Positions 17,618 through 26,437 of a stretch of DNA of 64,000 bases are shown here, in pieces. Under the pieces are notes generated by a model. It worked only from the letters and a program-made list of their open reading frames with translations, had not been told where the DNA came from and made no database searches. Source of the DNA: Actinobacteria bacterium IMCC26077. Its GTDB lineage: Bacteria; Actinomycetota; Actinomycetes; Nanopelagicales; Nanopelagicaceae. The position numbers and the translations under genes are program-made. The stretch lies in assembly GCA_002284915.1 (NCBI GenBank), contig CP015606.1:1240001-1304000 (forward strand), in the 5' to 3' direction. Every line of letters starts with the position of its first letter. Position 1 is the stretch's first letter.

Positions 17618-19015
17618 CTACAGATCATCTGGACTTGAGAGCGTTCCGCGAATTGCCGTTGCAGCCGCCACCAGCGGACTAACAAGGTGAGTGCGCCCAC
17701 CCTTTCCTTGGCGACCTTCAAAGTTTCGATTACTCGTCGAAGCGCTTCGTTCGCCTGGCTTGAGTTGATCAGGATTCATTCCCAAGCACATCGAACATCC
17801 CGCTTCACGCCACTCGGCGCCTGCTTCGAGGAATACTTGATTCAAGCCCTCTTTTTGAGCTTGTTCACGTACCCTTGCCGATCCCGGCACCACCAGCATC
17901 CGCAGACCCGATGCAATCTTCTTACCTTTCAATACTTCAGCAGCAGCGCGAAGATCTTCGATGCGGCCATTGGTGCAAGAGCCAAGGAAGACGGTATCGA
18001 TCTTCACAGACTTCAGCGGTGTGCGTGGTTTCAAATCCATATATTCCAAAGCACGCTCGGCTGCATTGCGCGAACCCTCGTCGGCAAAATCATCTGGCGC
18101 CGGAATCAGTGAATCCAACGGTGCGCCCTGTCCGGGATTGGTACCCCAAGTAACGAATGGCGAGAGGGTGTTTGCATCGAGATCAACCTGCACATCAAAG
18201 TGAGCATCGCTATCGGAGTACAAGCTCTGCCAATATGCAAGCGCTCGTTCCCACGCTTGACCTTCGGGGGCATGAGGTCGACCCTTGATGTAGTCGAAAG
18301 TTATCTGATCAGGAGCGATCAATCCTGCCCGCGCACCAGCCTCAATGGACATATTGCAGATAGTCATTCGCGCTTCCATCGATAGTGCGCGAATTGCACT
18401 TCCTCGATATTCAATGACGTAACCCTGGCCACCGCCAGTTCCGATTTTGGCAATCAACGCGAGAATGATGTCCTTACTAGTAACGCCTTTTCGTAAAGTG
18501 CCCTCGACATTTACCGCCATCATCTTCGGTTTGCCTTGCGGAAGCGTCTGAGTAGCGAGGACATGTTCGACCTCGCTGGTACCGATGCCGAATGCAAGGG
18601 CTCCGAACGCGCCATGGGTCGAGGTATGCGAGTCACCACAGACAATCGTCATTCCAGGTTGGGTGATTCCCAATTGCGGTCCAACCACGTGGACGATTCC
18701 TTGCTCGATATCCCCAAGTGAATGGAGCCGAATTCCAAACTCCGCGGCGTTCTTCCGCAAGGTATCTACTTGCAGCTTCGAAATGGGATCGGCGATTGGT
18801 TTATTGATATCGATAGTGGGTGTGTTGTGGTCTTCAGTAGCGATGGTGAGCTCTGGTCGCCGCACGGTGCGCCCAGTAAGGCGAAGGCCGTCAAAGGCTT
18901 GTGGGCTGGTGACCTCGTGAATCAAATGGAGATCGATGTACAACAGATCTGGCTCACCTGGAGCGCTATGAACGACATGGTCGTTCCAGATTTTCTCAGC
19001 TAATGTCTTTCCCAT
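17618..19015 (-). CDS. leuC: 3-isopropylmalate dehydratase large subunit
   Basis: Catalytic [4Fe-4S] subunit of isopropylmalate isomerase; with LeuD converts 2- to 3-isopropylmalate. The 465-residue protein has [19 protein letters not shown], the cluster cysteines in [14 protein letters not shown] and [13 protein letters not shown], and the C-terminal [15 protein letters not shown]. Its ATG has an AGGGAG ribosome site. It is divergent from the IclR regulator, with shared promoter DNA at 19016-19062. Confidence 0.97.
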   Translation of the reverse strand: MGKTLAEKIWNDHVVHSAPGEPDLLYIDLHLIHEVTSPQAFDGLRLTGRTVRRPELTIATEDHNTPTIDINKPIADPISKLQVDTLRKNAAEFGIRLHSLGDIEQGIVHVVGPQLGITQPGMTIVCGDSHTSTHGAFGALAFGIGTSEVEHVLATQTLPQGKPKMMAVNVEGTLRKGVTSKDIILALIAKIGTGGGQGYVIEYRGSAIRALSMEARMTICNMSIEAGARAGLIAPDQITFDYIKGRPHAPEGQAWERALAYWQSLYSDSDAHFDVQVDLDANTLSPFVTWGTNPGQGAPLDSLIPAPDDFADEGSRNAAERALEYMDLKPRTPLKSVKIDTVFLGSCTNGRIEDLRAAAEVLKGKKIASGLRMLVVPGSARVREQAQKEGLNQVFLEAGAEWREAGCSMCLGMNPDQLKPGERSASTSNRNFEGRQGKGGRTHLVSPLVAAATAIRGTLSSPDDL

Positions 19016-19032
19016 TACATCACTCCCTGGCG

Positions 19033-19060
19033 TCTCACCATTTGAGATGCTAATATCATA
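19033..19060. promoter_or_regulatory. Operator and overlapping divergent promoters of leuC and the IclR gene
   Basis: Within the 47-base gap, TCTCA-CCATT-TGAGA (19033-19047) is a perfect 5-bp inverted repeat. On plus, TAATAT (19051-19056) lies 6 bases before the IclR-gene ATG, giving a leaderless message. On minus, TATGAT (19055-19060) would start leuC near 19048, with the palindrome at the initiation point. The two -10 boxes overlap by 2 bases, so one protein bound at the palindrome could control both. IclR proteins of this type (NdgR/LtbR) regulate leuCD and themselves; the operator assignment is inference. Confidence 0.65.
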
Positions 19061-19062
19061 TC

Positions 19063-19785
19063 ATGAAAAGCACGAATGGCGGCAGCGGGGTTGGCGTTCT
19101 CGATAAAGCAATCGCGATTCTCAATGCGCTCGAACCTGGCCCGCTTACTCTTGCCGAACTCGTCGCGGCGACAAAGATTGCGCGCCCTACATGTCATCGT
19201 CTCGCTGTCGCGCTCGAACATCATCGTTTTATCGCCCGCGATCTCCACGGTCGATTTACCATCGGTGCACGTGAGGGCGAGTTAGCCCAAAGCGCTGGCG
19301 AAGATAGATTGTTGGTGATTGCTGCACCCGCATTAACTGCACTTCGTGATGCAACTGGCGAGAGCGCGCAAATCTATCGTCGACAAGGTGATCTCCGACT
19401 CTGCGTCGCCGTCGCCGATCGCCTCTCTGGTCTTCGAGATAGCGTTCCCGTTGGATCTGCACTTACTATGAATGCAGGTTCTGCTGCACAAGTACTACTT
19501 GCATGGGAAGAACCAGATCGAATCAACAAGACGTTAAAGAACGCTCGTTTCGATGCAGCCACCCTTACTGCTGTTCGGCGCAGAGGCTGGGCACAGAGCG
19601 TCGGCGAGCGCGAAGCTGGAGTGGCGAGCGTCTCGGCACCTATTCGTGGGCCGCACAATCGAGTGATTGCTGCCGTGAGTTTAAGTGGGCCGATTGAGCG
19701 ATTGGGCCGACAGCCAGGTCGGACTCATGCCGCAGCAGTGATAGCCACCGCTGCTCGGATCTCAGAGTTCTTAGCGAAGAACTGA
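19063..19785 (+). CDS. ndgR: IclR-family regulator of leucine synthesis (NdgR/LtbR type)
   Basis: DNA-binding regulator of 240 residues. The N-terminal winged helix-turn-helix (GVLDKAIAILNALEPGPLTLAELVAATKIARPTCHRL split over residues 7-44) is followed by the IclR effector domain (residues about 70-235). Divergence from leuC is the hallmark of actinobacterial NdgR/LtbR, which repress leuCD and other amino acid genes. The ATG is likely leaderless, 6 bases after TAATAT. Confidence 0.87.
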   Translation: MKSTNGGSGVGVLDKAIAILNALEPGPLTLAELVAATKIARPTCHRLAVALEHHRFIARDLHGRFTIGAREGELAQSAGEDRLLVIAAPALTALRDATGESAQIYRRQGDLRLCVAVADRLSGLRDSVPVGSALTMNAGSAAQVLLAWEEPDRINKTLKNARFDAATLTAVRRRGWAQSVGEREAGVASVSAPIRGPHNRVIAAVSLSGPIERLGRQPGRTHAAAVIATAARISEFLAKN

Positions 19786-19805
19786 TAACACTAGATTTCT
19801 AGGAG

Positions 19806-19878
19806 TAGCCCCGAAGGGATTCGAACCCTCGTAGCTGGCTTGAGAAGCCAGAGTCCTAGGCCGCTAGACGACGGGGCC
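19806..19878 (-). tRNA. tRNA-Glu (anticodon CTC)
   Basis: A 73-base cloverleaf. The acceptor GGCCCCG pairs with CGGGGCT (G1-U72 wobble, usual in actinobacterial tRNA-Glu), the D arm has TCTAGCGGCCTAGGAC, the anticodon stem CTGGC/GCCAG encloses TTCTCAA, and the T loop is TTCGAAT. Discriminator A; CCA is not encoded. gltX follows in the same direction after tRNA-Gln. Confidence 0.96.
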
Positions 19879-19927
19879 ATGTTCTTAATAGGTACTTAAC
19901 AAGTATTCAGTTCTTTTCGTGCTTTCG

Positions 19928-19999
19928 CTGGGGTACCAGGATTCGAACCTAGACTAACGGAATCAGAATCCGTTGGGCTGCCAGTTACCCCATACCCCA
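19928..19999 (-). tRNA. tRNA-Gln (anticodon CTG)
   Basis: A 72-base cloverleaf. The 5' end TGGGGTA pairs with TACCCCA, as in bacterial tRNA-Gln, the anticodon stem ACGGA/TCCGT encloses TTCTGAT, and the T loop is TTCGAAT. Discriminator G; CCA is not encoded. No glutaminyl-tRNA synthetase is in the window; many actinobacteria charge this tRNA through GltX plus the GatCAB amidotransferase. Confidence 0.96.
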
Positions 20000-20038
20000 C
20001 TAGCAAGCACCCAAGGATACCGGTTCTTTTCGCCCGTC

Positions 20039-21496
20039 CTACACCGCTGCGAGCCGGGCTAGGACGCGCTCTCTCCCAAGAATCTCCATCGACTCGAAGA
20101 GCGGTGGCGAGATGTGGCTGCCAGTGATGGCGACCCGAATAGCGCTGAAGGCTAAGCGCGGCTTCAAACCCATCTCGTCGATCAGTGCGCTCCGGAGCGC
20201 GCTATCGATACTTGCGTGATCCCAAGAAGTTAGCGGAGTCAACACTTCAAGCGCTCGGGCGATGATCTTCTTGGAATCGCCATCGAGATATTTCGCAACT
20301 GATTCTGGGTCGAGATCTACCTTTTCGGTGAATAGGAAGGCGAGCATTTCTGGAATCTCTCCGAGTTTGATGATTCGCTCTTGGATAATTGGTAGCGCTT
20401 CTTTGATAATCTTCTCTTGGTCGGCCGTTACTGGCGTAGCAACAACTTTTGAGCGCTGGAGAAATGGCAACGACCAGGAATAGAACTCTTCCAGCGAGAG
20501 CGCTCTGATCTTGTCACCATTGATATTCTCAAGTTTCTTCATATCAAATCGAGCCGGATTCGAGTTAACTCGTTCAATCGTGAAGAGCTCGCTTAATTCT
20601 TTCAGGGAGAGATTCTCGCGATCATCTCCGGGCGACCAACCAAGTAGCGCCAAGTAATTGCAGATAGCTTCCGGCAAGAATCCCGCTTCTCGGTACCAAG
20701 CTATCGAGGTCTCACCATTTCGCTTCGAGAGTTTGGCATTATCCGTGCCCATCACAAAGGGCAAGTGCGCGAAGAGCGGATAATCCTCAGGTTTCACTCC
20801 CATCGCTTGATAAACCCGAATCTGGCGTGGAGTAGAAGAGAGGAGATCCTCGCCTCTGAGGATGTGCGTGACCTCCATGAGGACATCATCAACAGCGACT
20901 GCGAGCGTATATAGAGGTGAACCATCTGCTCGGACCAAGACGAAATCTGGGACGAAGTTATGGTCGAAGGTGCAATCCCCACGAATTACGTCGTTGAAGG
21001 TGGTGCTTCCATCGGGCATTCGCATCCGAATGACTGGTTCACGTCCCTCACTTCGATAACGCGCAAGAACGGCATCGCTAATCGATCGACATTTCCCGTC
21101 GTAACCAGGAGCTTGACCCGACTCTTTCTGCTCTTCTCGTCGCGCTTCGAGCTCTTCGGGTGTGCAATAACAGTGGTACGCGTCGCCCTGCTTGATAAAA
21201 CGCTCTGCCCATTCGGCATAAATCGCTAAGCGTTCAGATTGGAGATACGGCCCATGCGCCCCACCCACTTCAGGACCCTCATCCCAATTGAGTCCAAGCC
21301 ATTTCAAGGTATCGATAGCGGCGGCTATGTACTCATCGGTGACTCGAGAGCGATCGGTATCTTCGATGCGAAAGAGGAAGATTCCTCCCGTATGTCTGGC
21401 GTATGCCCAATCGAAGAGCGCAGTCCGAATGTTCCCCACGTGCAGATCGCCTGTAGGCGATGGCGCAAAGCGAACTTTGATCGGTCGGTTAGCCAT
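20039..21496 (-). CDS. gltX: Glutamyl-tRNA synthetase
   Basis: Class I aminoacyl-tRNA synthetase that charges tRNA-Glu, located directly upstream of the tRNA-Glu and tRNA-Gln genes. The 485-residue form starts MANRPIKVRFAPSPTGDLHVGN; the HIGH motif reads HVGN and the KMSKS motif KLSKR. An upstream in-frame start would add 13 residues inside the FAH gene. The ATG at 21496 is preferred because it begins right before the conserved sequence and overlaps the FAH stop by 8 bases. Confidence 0.96.
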   Translation of the reverse strand: MANRPIKVRFAPSPTGDLHVGNIRTALFDWAYARHTGGIFLFRIEDTDRSRVTDEYIAAAIDTLKWLGLNWDEGPEVGGAHGPYLQSERLAIYAEWAERFIKQGDAYHCYCTPEELEARREEQKESGQAPGYDGKCRSISDAVLARYRSEGREPVIRMRMPDGSTTFNDVIRGDCTFDHNFVPDFVLVRADGSPLYTLAVAVDDVLMEVTHILRGEDLLSSTPRQIRVYQAMGVKPEDYPLFAHLPFVMGTDNAKLSKRNGETSIAWYREAGFLPEAICNYLALLGWSPGDDRENLSLKELSELFTIERVNSNPARFDMKKLENINGDKIRALSLEEFYSWSLPFLQRSKVVATPVTADQEKIIKEALPIIQERIIKLGEIPEMLAFLFTEKVDLDPESVAKYLDGDSKKIIARALEVLTPLTSWDHASIDSALRSALIDEMGLKPRLAFSAIRVAITGSHISPPLFESMEILGRERVLARLAAV

Positions 21497-22268
21497 GTGC
21501 CACCGCGCGATTTGAGAGCGTGCCGATCTGCTCAATGGTCACTGAAACGGTGCTTCCGACCGGAATCACACCAACGCCGGCAGGTGTTCCAGTAAGGATC
21601 ACATCTCCAGGCAAGAGCGTGTAGACCTGCGTGATGAAATGGATGATGGTGGGAATGTCGAAGATCATTGATGAGGTTCGATCGTTCTGACGCAGTTCAC
21701 CATCAACTTCAGCAGAAATTGCAAGATCACTGGGATCAAGTTCAGTCTCAATCCAAGGTCCAAGCGGACAGAAAGTATCAAATCCCTTGGCGCGCGACCA
21801 TTGACCATCGACCTTCTGGAGGTCACGAGCGGTCACGTCGTTTCCGATCGTGTAACCGAAAATCACATCCTGCACCCGCTCTTTCGGAACATCTTTACAA
21901 ATCTTCCCGATGACTATCGCCAACTCTGCTTCGTGGTCGACCTTCTTGCTCATCGATGGCCAGACGATGGCATCATCAGGTCCAATCACCGAAGTATTTG
22001 GCTTGATAAAGATCACTGGCTGCTCAGGTACTGCGCTTTCCATCTCTTTAGCATGGTCGGCATAGTTCTTACCCACACAGACAACTTTGCTCCGCGGAAT
22101 TACCGGGGCCAATAGTTTGACGGAGTCGAGAGCGACTTTCTCTCCAGTTTTGGTGATACCTGAATAGAGGGGATCTCCAGCGAGAATCTCGATTTCATTA
22201 CCCGAAACCACACCGAAGAGCGGAGATGCTGAGATTTCCTTGGGTGGTGTGAATCGTGCGATGCGCAT
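21489..22268 (-). CDS. Fumarylacetoacetate hydrolase family protein
   Basis: A 259-residue FAH-fold enzyme that hydrolyses or decarboxylates beta-diketo or oxo acids. The core from about residue 60 has KVVCVGKNYADHAKEM, the metal ligands around DHEAELAIVIGK and YTIGNDVTARDLQ, and GDVILTGTPAGVGV. In mycobacteria the homologue (Rv2993c) also precedes gltX. The exact substrate cannot be told; the family includes oxaloacetate decarboxylases and acylpyruvases. gltX begins inside its last codons. Confidence 0.9.
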   Translation of the reverse strand: MRIARFTPPKEISASPLFGVVSGNEIEILAGDPLYSGITKTGEKVALDSVKLLAPVIPRSKVVCVGKNYADHAKEMESAVPEQPVIFIKPNTSVIGPDDAIVWPSMSKKVDHEAELAIVIGKICKDVPKERVQDVIFGYTIGNDVTARDLQKVDGQWSRAKGFDTFCPLGPWIETELDPSDLAISAEVDGELRQNDRTSSMIFDIPTIIHFITQVYTLLPGDVILTGTPAGVGVIPVGSTVSVTIEQIGTLSNRAVAHG

Positions 22269-22284
22269 TGGCTAATGCTAGCTC

Positions 22285-22608
22285 CTAGAGCCCTGCTCGC
22301 CTTCCATCCGCGTGTACGAACCAAATCGCGGCCGACCCAGAAACCTCACGAATATTCGCTAACGCCGCTTCGCTTGGAGTCGTTCCGACGATCACTGCCG
22401 CTTCTACTTGCTCTGCGCCACTTGAAAGCGCCATCGCAAGCGCTACTTGAAGCGCATCAAGGCGGAGTGAATCGAGATCCATTGCGTTACCAACATGAGT
22501 ACGTCCAGTGCCATCGCGAAGCGCTGCAGATTGCTTTACGTTATTTCGTTGCAGGGATGCTTTGGCAAGCGTAAACAGCTTTTCATCTTCACTATTGGTG
22601 AATGTCAT
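22285..22608 (-). CDS. Cytidine deaminase-like protein lacking catalytic motifs
   Basis: A 107-residue protein that follows the cytidine-deaminase fold (LFTLAKASLQRNN, AALRDGTGRTHVGN, LDALQVALAMALSSGAEQVEAAVIV). However the zinc-binding H/CAE motif reads LDALQ and the PCxxC pair is absent, so it cannot coordinate the catalytic zinc. Related inactive proteins sit next to the CBS/CorC gene and era in other actinobacteria. The start ATG overlaps the CBS gene stop by 4 bases. The role is unknown; a structural or ligand-binding function is possible. Confidence 0.75.
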   Translation of the reverse strand: MTFTNSEDEKLFTLAKASLQRNNVKQSAALRDGTGRTHVGNAMDLDSLRLDALQVALAMALSSGAEQVEAAVIVGTTPSEAALANIREVSGSAAIWFVHADGRRAGL

Positions 22609-23903
22609 CGAATTCCTCCAACTTCATCAGCAATTGTCCCCTCGTTCTCTATCAGAACCGTGCCAACGCGCTTCCTTCTGCCCACCGGACGTTCTGCAGT
22701 AAAGCGCCAATTGCCAATCGTAATCTCGCTACCAGGAATTGGTACTTGCCCGATATGTTTCCCAAGCAGTCCGCCGAGAGTATCGACGGATTCCTTGTCC
22801 TCAGCTGCGAATTCGATACCGAGCTCACTTTCAAGATCCTCAAGATGAATTCGAGATTTGGCCCGATACTTTCGCTCACTAAGTTGTTCAAGTTGCTCAT
22901 CATCTTCATCGTCAAACTCATCGGAGATCTCGCCGACGATCTCTTCCAGGATATCCTCGATAGTTACCAAGCCGGCGGTGCCACCATATTCATCGACAAC
23001 TATTGCTAGGTGAATCTGCTCTGATTGCATCTCTTTGAGTAACTCATCGGCCATCTTATTCTCAGGAACAAAGTTTGCTGGGCGCATCAATTCGCTTACC
23101 GTCTCGCTCTGCTCTGCCTCCCGAAAATCGTGACTTCGCTTTGCGAGGTCTTTGATGTACGCGATACCCACGATGTCATCGAGATCATCACCAATCACAG
23201 GAATTCTCGAGTATCCAGATCGCAAAGCGAGCGAGAGCGCTTGACGTAACGTCTTGTTCCGTTCGATGAAGACCATCTCAGTGCGCGGGACCATTACCTC
23301 CCGAACGAGCGTGTCGCCCAATTCGAATACGGAGTGAATCATCTCGTGTTCACCCTCTTCGACAAAGCCTCGTTCTCGCGCTTGATCGACTAAATCGCGG
23401 AATTCAGCTTCGGTAGAGAAAGGCCCTTCTTTAAATCCTTTTCCTGGAGTAAGCGCATTTCCGACCGCAATGAGTAATCGCGTTACTGGCGAGAGTACGC
23501 GCGCCAGTAGAACGGCAATTACTGCGCCTGGTAACGCCCATTTCTCAGGGTGCTGCTTACCCAATGTTCGTGGCCCAACTCCTACCAACACGTATGAGGC
23601 AACCACCATGATTAATACCGTGAGCGCTAAAGCTTCGCGTTGATTGTTGATTTGATTGAGCGCAACCTGGGCCACCAAAGCTGCAGCGCCAAACTCTGCA
23701 GTTTTGCGTACTAAGAGGACAACATTTAAGAATCGTGAAGGCTCTGATGAGAATTTCACCAGCGCACGAGCGCCTCTTCGTTTGCTCGAACTTTGGGTTT
23801 CAACGAAGATTCTCGAAAGTGAACTAAGCGCACTCTCGGTGCCCGCAAGGAAGCCAGCAAAAAATAAGAGCGCAACGATAAGTACGACCTCAGCGACGCT
23901 CAC
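22605..23903 (-). CDS. CNNM/HlyC-CorC family membrane protein with CBS domains
   Basis: A 432-residue membrane protein. The N-terminal DUF21/CNNM transmembrane domain (residues about 1-180) is followed by a pair of CBS domains (about 205-325, with VMVPRTEMVFI and IPVIGDDLDDIVGI, and DEYGGTAGLVTIEDILEEIVGEI) and a C-terminal CorC_HlyC domain (about 345-425). The family is linked to Mg or Co efflux. It is coupled at both ends: it abuts ybeY and overlaps the deaminase-like gene by 4 bases. The transport substrate is inferred. Confidence 0.92.
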   Translation of the reverse strand: MSVAEVVLIVALLFFAGFLAGTESALSSLSRIFVETQSSSKRRGARALVKFSSEPSRFLNVVLLVRKTAEFGAAALVAQVALNQINNQREALALTVLIMVVASYVLVGVGPRTLGKQHPEKWALPGAVIAVLLARVLSPVTRLLIAVGNALTPGKGFKEGPFSTEAEFRDLVDQARERGFVEEGEHEMIHSVFELGDTLVREVMVPRTEMVFIERNKTLRQALSLALRSGYSRIPVIGDDLDDIVGIAYIKDLAKRSHDFREAEQSETVSELMRPANFVPENKMADELLKEMQSEQIHLAIVVDEYGGTAGLVTIEDILEEIVGEISDEFDDEDDEQLEQLSERKYRAKSRIHLEDLESELGIEFAAEDKESVDTLGGLLGKHIGQVPIPGSEITIGNWRFTAERPVGRRKRVGTVLIENEGTIADEVGGIR

Positions 23904-24350
23904 CTAGGAAGCCTTCCAGTGCTCGATGATCTCGCCTTGTAAGGCAAACATCTCCGCTTCTTCAGCTGGCTCAGCATGATCAAAACCCATGAGATGCAAA
24001 ATGCCGTGCACGAGCAGAATCTGCAGTTCCACATCAAATCCGTGGCCCGCGCGTTCTGCCTGACGCTGCGCCACGTTTGGACAGATGACGATATCCCCTA
24101 GCGTCGACCTACCCTCGACGAAAGCCTCGCCTGAACGAAGTTCATCAATCGGAAAGGAGAGCACGTCAGTTGGCCCCTCTTCATCCATCCACTCAATATG
24201 TAGCCGCTCCATCTCATCTTCGTTCACCGCGAGAATCGAGAGCTCTACCCGTTCATCAAGTTTCATGTACTTGATTGCGTGCGCCGCCAACGCCCGCAAT
24301 TCACCCTCAGGACAGGCGAGATCGCTCTCATTTTCAAAAAGGATAGGCAC
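23904..24350 (-). CDS. ybeY: Endoribonuclease YbeY
   Basis: Metal-dependent RNase for 16S rRNA 3'-end maturation and ribosome quality control. The 148-residue protein has the signature LVHGILHLMGFDH (three histidines binding zinc, about residues 113-125). It lies between phoH and the CBS gene with no spacer on either side, the standard order in many bacteria. Confidence 0.96.
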   Translation of the reverse strand: MPILFENESDLACPEGELRALAAHAIKYMKLDERVELSILAVNEDEMERLHIEWMDEEGPTDVLSFPIDELRSGEAFVEGRSTLGDIVICPNVAQRQAERAGHGFDVELQILLVHGILHLMGFDHAEPAEEAEMFALQGEIIEHWKAS

Positions 24351-25343
24351 CTATCGATCCTTATGTAACGGTCTTGGGCTGATCGAAACAGAGCTATTTT
24401 TCACATCGAATTTCTCGTATGCCTCGACGATGTCGGCGACGATTTTGTGCCGGACGACATCTTCGCTGGTCAGCTCGATGAACTCGAGATCTACTACCTC
24501 GCCAAGGATGTCGCGGACCACTCGCAGTCCAGATTTCATGCCACTGGGAAGATCTACTTGGGTGATATCGCCGGTGATGACCATCTTCGAACCAAAGCCC
24601 AGACGAGTGAGGAACATCTTCATCTGTTCTGGTGAGGTGTTCTGCGCTTCATCGAGAATGATGAAGGAATCATTAAGAGTCCGACCGCGCATGTATGCCA
24701 AAGGAGCGATTTCGATTGTGCCGTTCGTAACAAGTTTGGGGATTGAATCTGGATCCATCATGTCGTGTAGCGCATCGAAGAGCGGACGAAGGTATGGGTC
24801 AATCTTCTCGTGAAGCGTTCCAGGTAAGAAACCTAAGCGCTCTCCCGCTTCGACAGCAGGACGCGTAAGAATAATCCGACTTACCTGTTTTGACAGGAGC
24901 GCTTGCACCGCTTTTGCAACTGCTAGATAGGTCTTTCCACTACCCGCTGGGCCGATTCCAAAAACGATGGTGTTCTTATCTATAGCGTCGACATAATGTT
25001 TTTGATTAAGGGTCTTAGGTCTAATGGTTCGCCCACGATTACTTAAGATGTTCAGCGAGAGCACCTCTCCAGGAAGAGAATTTCCTCGAAGCATCTTTAG
25101 ACTCTGGTGCAGCCCTTCACTGGTTACCTCTTGCCCGCGTTCGACAAGAAGAATCAACTGCCCCATCAATTTCTCAAGCGCTGTGAGATCAGTGCGCTCA
25201 CCGCGAGCATGGAGCTCTTGGCCACGGAAGGTGATCTCAAGGGTCGGAAATGCGCGCTCAAGCGCCCGAAGGTTGGTATCTGCAGGACCAAATAGCGCCA
25301 CAGGTGAGAGCCCCTTGGGGAGCGAAATCGTGACTTTGTCCAT
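24351..25343 (-). CDS. phoH: PhoH-family ATPase
   Basis: Cytoplasmic P-loop ATPase; in this operon it is associated with YbeY and RNA metabolism. The 330-residue form starts MDKVTISLPKG at ATG 25343. A TTG six codons upstream (25361) would add MARLRV but has no better ribosome site. An N-terminal KH-like region (residues 1-105) is followed by Walker A GPAGSGKTYLA (131-141), the LDEAQNTSPEQMKMFLTR Walker B region and VITGDITQVDLP. It abuts ybeY. Confidence 0.94.
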   Translation of the reverse strand: MDKVTISLPKGLSPVALFGPADTNLRALERAFPTLEITFRGQELHARGERTDLTALEKLMGQLILLVERGQEVTSEGLHQSLKMLRGNSLPGEVLSLNILSNRGRTIRPKTLNQKHYVDAIDKNTIVFGIGPAGSGKTYLAVAKAVQALLSKQVSRIILTRPAVEAGERLGFLPGTLHEKIDPYLRPLFDALHDMMDPDSIPKLVTNGTIEIAPLAYMRGRTLNDSFIILDEAQNTSPEQMKMFLTRLGFGSKMVITGDITQVDLPSGMKSGLRVVRDILGEVVDLEFIELTSEDVVRHKIVADIVEAYEKFDVKNSSVSISPRPLHKDR

Positions 25344-25373
25344 TACCCGAAGTCTAGCCAAACCAAGCCATTT

Positions 25374-25718
25374 TTAGCCTGGCGGCCAGGTAAAGGCTCT
25401 GCCCGCTAAGAGGTGGAGGTGGGCATGAAAGACGCTCTGCCCCGCCCCCGCCCCGGTGTTGAAAACGAGTCGATAGTCGTTGATCGCTTCACGTTGAGTG
25501 AGCTCGTCGACGAGTGCGAAGAGGGCGCTCAACTCGGTTGGGTTACTGCGGTGGAGCGCCACTGCATTCGCTTCATGTGTACGCGGGAGAATCAAATAGT
25601 GGGTAGGTGCCACTGGTGAGATGTCAGCAATAGCAATCGCTTCTGAGTTGGAAGCCAAATGTGGAGCAGGGATTTCTCCCGCCACGATCTTACAAAAGAT
25701 GCATTCGGTCGCTGACAT
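25374..25718 (-). CDS. HIT-family nucleotide hydrolase
   Basis: Histidine-triad hydrolase of 114 residues, acting on adenosine phosphoramidates or related nucleotides. The N-terminus CIFCKIVAGEIPA and the triad HAHLHLL near the C-terminus are diagnostic of the Hint/HinT branch. It lies 3 bases after rsmE and just before phoH, as in other actinobacteria. Confidence 0.94.
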   Translation of the reverse strand: MSATECIFCKIVAGEIPAPHLASNSEAIAIADISPVAPTHYLILPRTHEANAVALHRSNPTELSALFALVDELTQREAINDYRLVFNTGAGAGQSVFHAHLHLLAGRAFTWPPG

Positions 25719-25721
25719 GGT

Positions 25722-26435
25722 TCACCACTCCTTCGTAATTACCTGCAGTGCACCCAATGCAATCGCGCCAGCGAGATCAGCGCGAATAACTGGATCACCC
25801 AATTTAGCTGTTGGAATTCCCGCCTGAGTGAACTCATTGAGTTCATCCTCGCTCAAGCCACCTTCTGGACCAACAATCACCAGCAGGTTCGATGCCCCGA
25901 ACAGGTTAGCAATCCCCGTCAAGGAAAGGTGCGCACTCTCATGTAAGGCAACGACCGCGTCGAATTGTGATGCGCGAGCGATGACTCCAGAAATATCTGT
26001 CATCGGAACGAGCTGTGGGATGCGCGCTCGACGTGATTGGCGAGCAGCGGCCAGTATCACCTCGCGCCATTTCGCGCTCTTATCAAGAGCGCCAACCGAA
26101 CGTTGCGCTTGCCACGGAATAATCTCTTCAGCTCCTGCTTGCACCAATTGATCGAGCGCTGCCTTTTGGTTATCGCCTTTGAGTACCGCTTGCGCAACTG
26201 CGATAGAAGTTGCGGGAATTCGATCTGCGCCCCGAGTGCGCACCTGCACCTTAAGTTTCTCTTTACCTAATTCGGTGATGACCCCTTCAACCCACGTGCC
26301 CAGACCATCTGCCAAGCGAATACTTTCATTCCTCTGAACTCGGAGTACTGAGATAGCGTGATGAGCTTGGGTTCCAGTAAGGCTGATTTCCGCATTGTCG
26401 ATTTCCTCGGGAGTGACGAAGAAAAGCGTGAACAT
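25722..26435 (-). CDS. rsmE: 16S rRNA (uracil1498-N3)-methyltransferase RsmE
   Basis: SPOUT-class methyltransferase that modifies U1498 in the 16S rRNA decoding region. The 237-residue protein has an N-terminal PUA-like domain (ISLTGTQAHHAISVLRVQRN) and a C-terminal SPOUT knot with LLVIVGPEGGLSEDELNEF and VIRADLAGAIALGAL. It is encoded 2 bases after dnaJ in the hrcA heat-shock operon. Confidence 0.96.
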   Translation of the reverse strand: MFTLFFVTPEEIDNAEISLTGTQAHHAISVLRVQRNESIRLADGLGTWVEGVITELGKEKLKVQVRTRGADRIPATSIAVAQAVLKGDNQKAALDQLVQAGAEEIIPWQAQRSVGALDKSAKWREVILAAARQSRRARIPQLVPMTDISGVIARASQFDAVVALHESAHLSLTGIANLFGASNLLVIVGPEGGLSEDELNEFTQAGIPTAKLGDPVIRADLAGAIALGALQVITKEW

Positions 26436-26437
26436 CG

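Noticed and set aside
24085-24813. A 242-codon open frame on plus antisense to ybeY and phoH
   Set aside because: Ser/Arg-rich shadow frame; both minus genes are complete and conserved.
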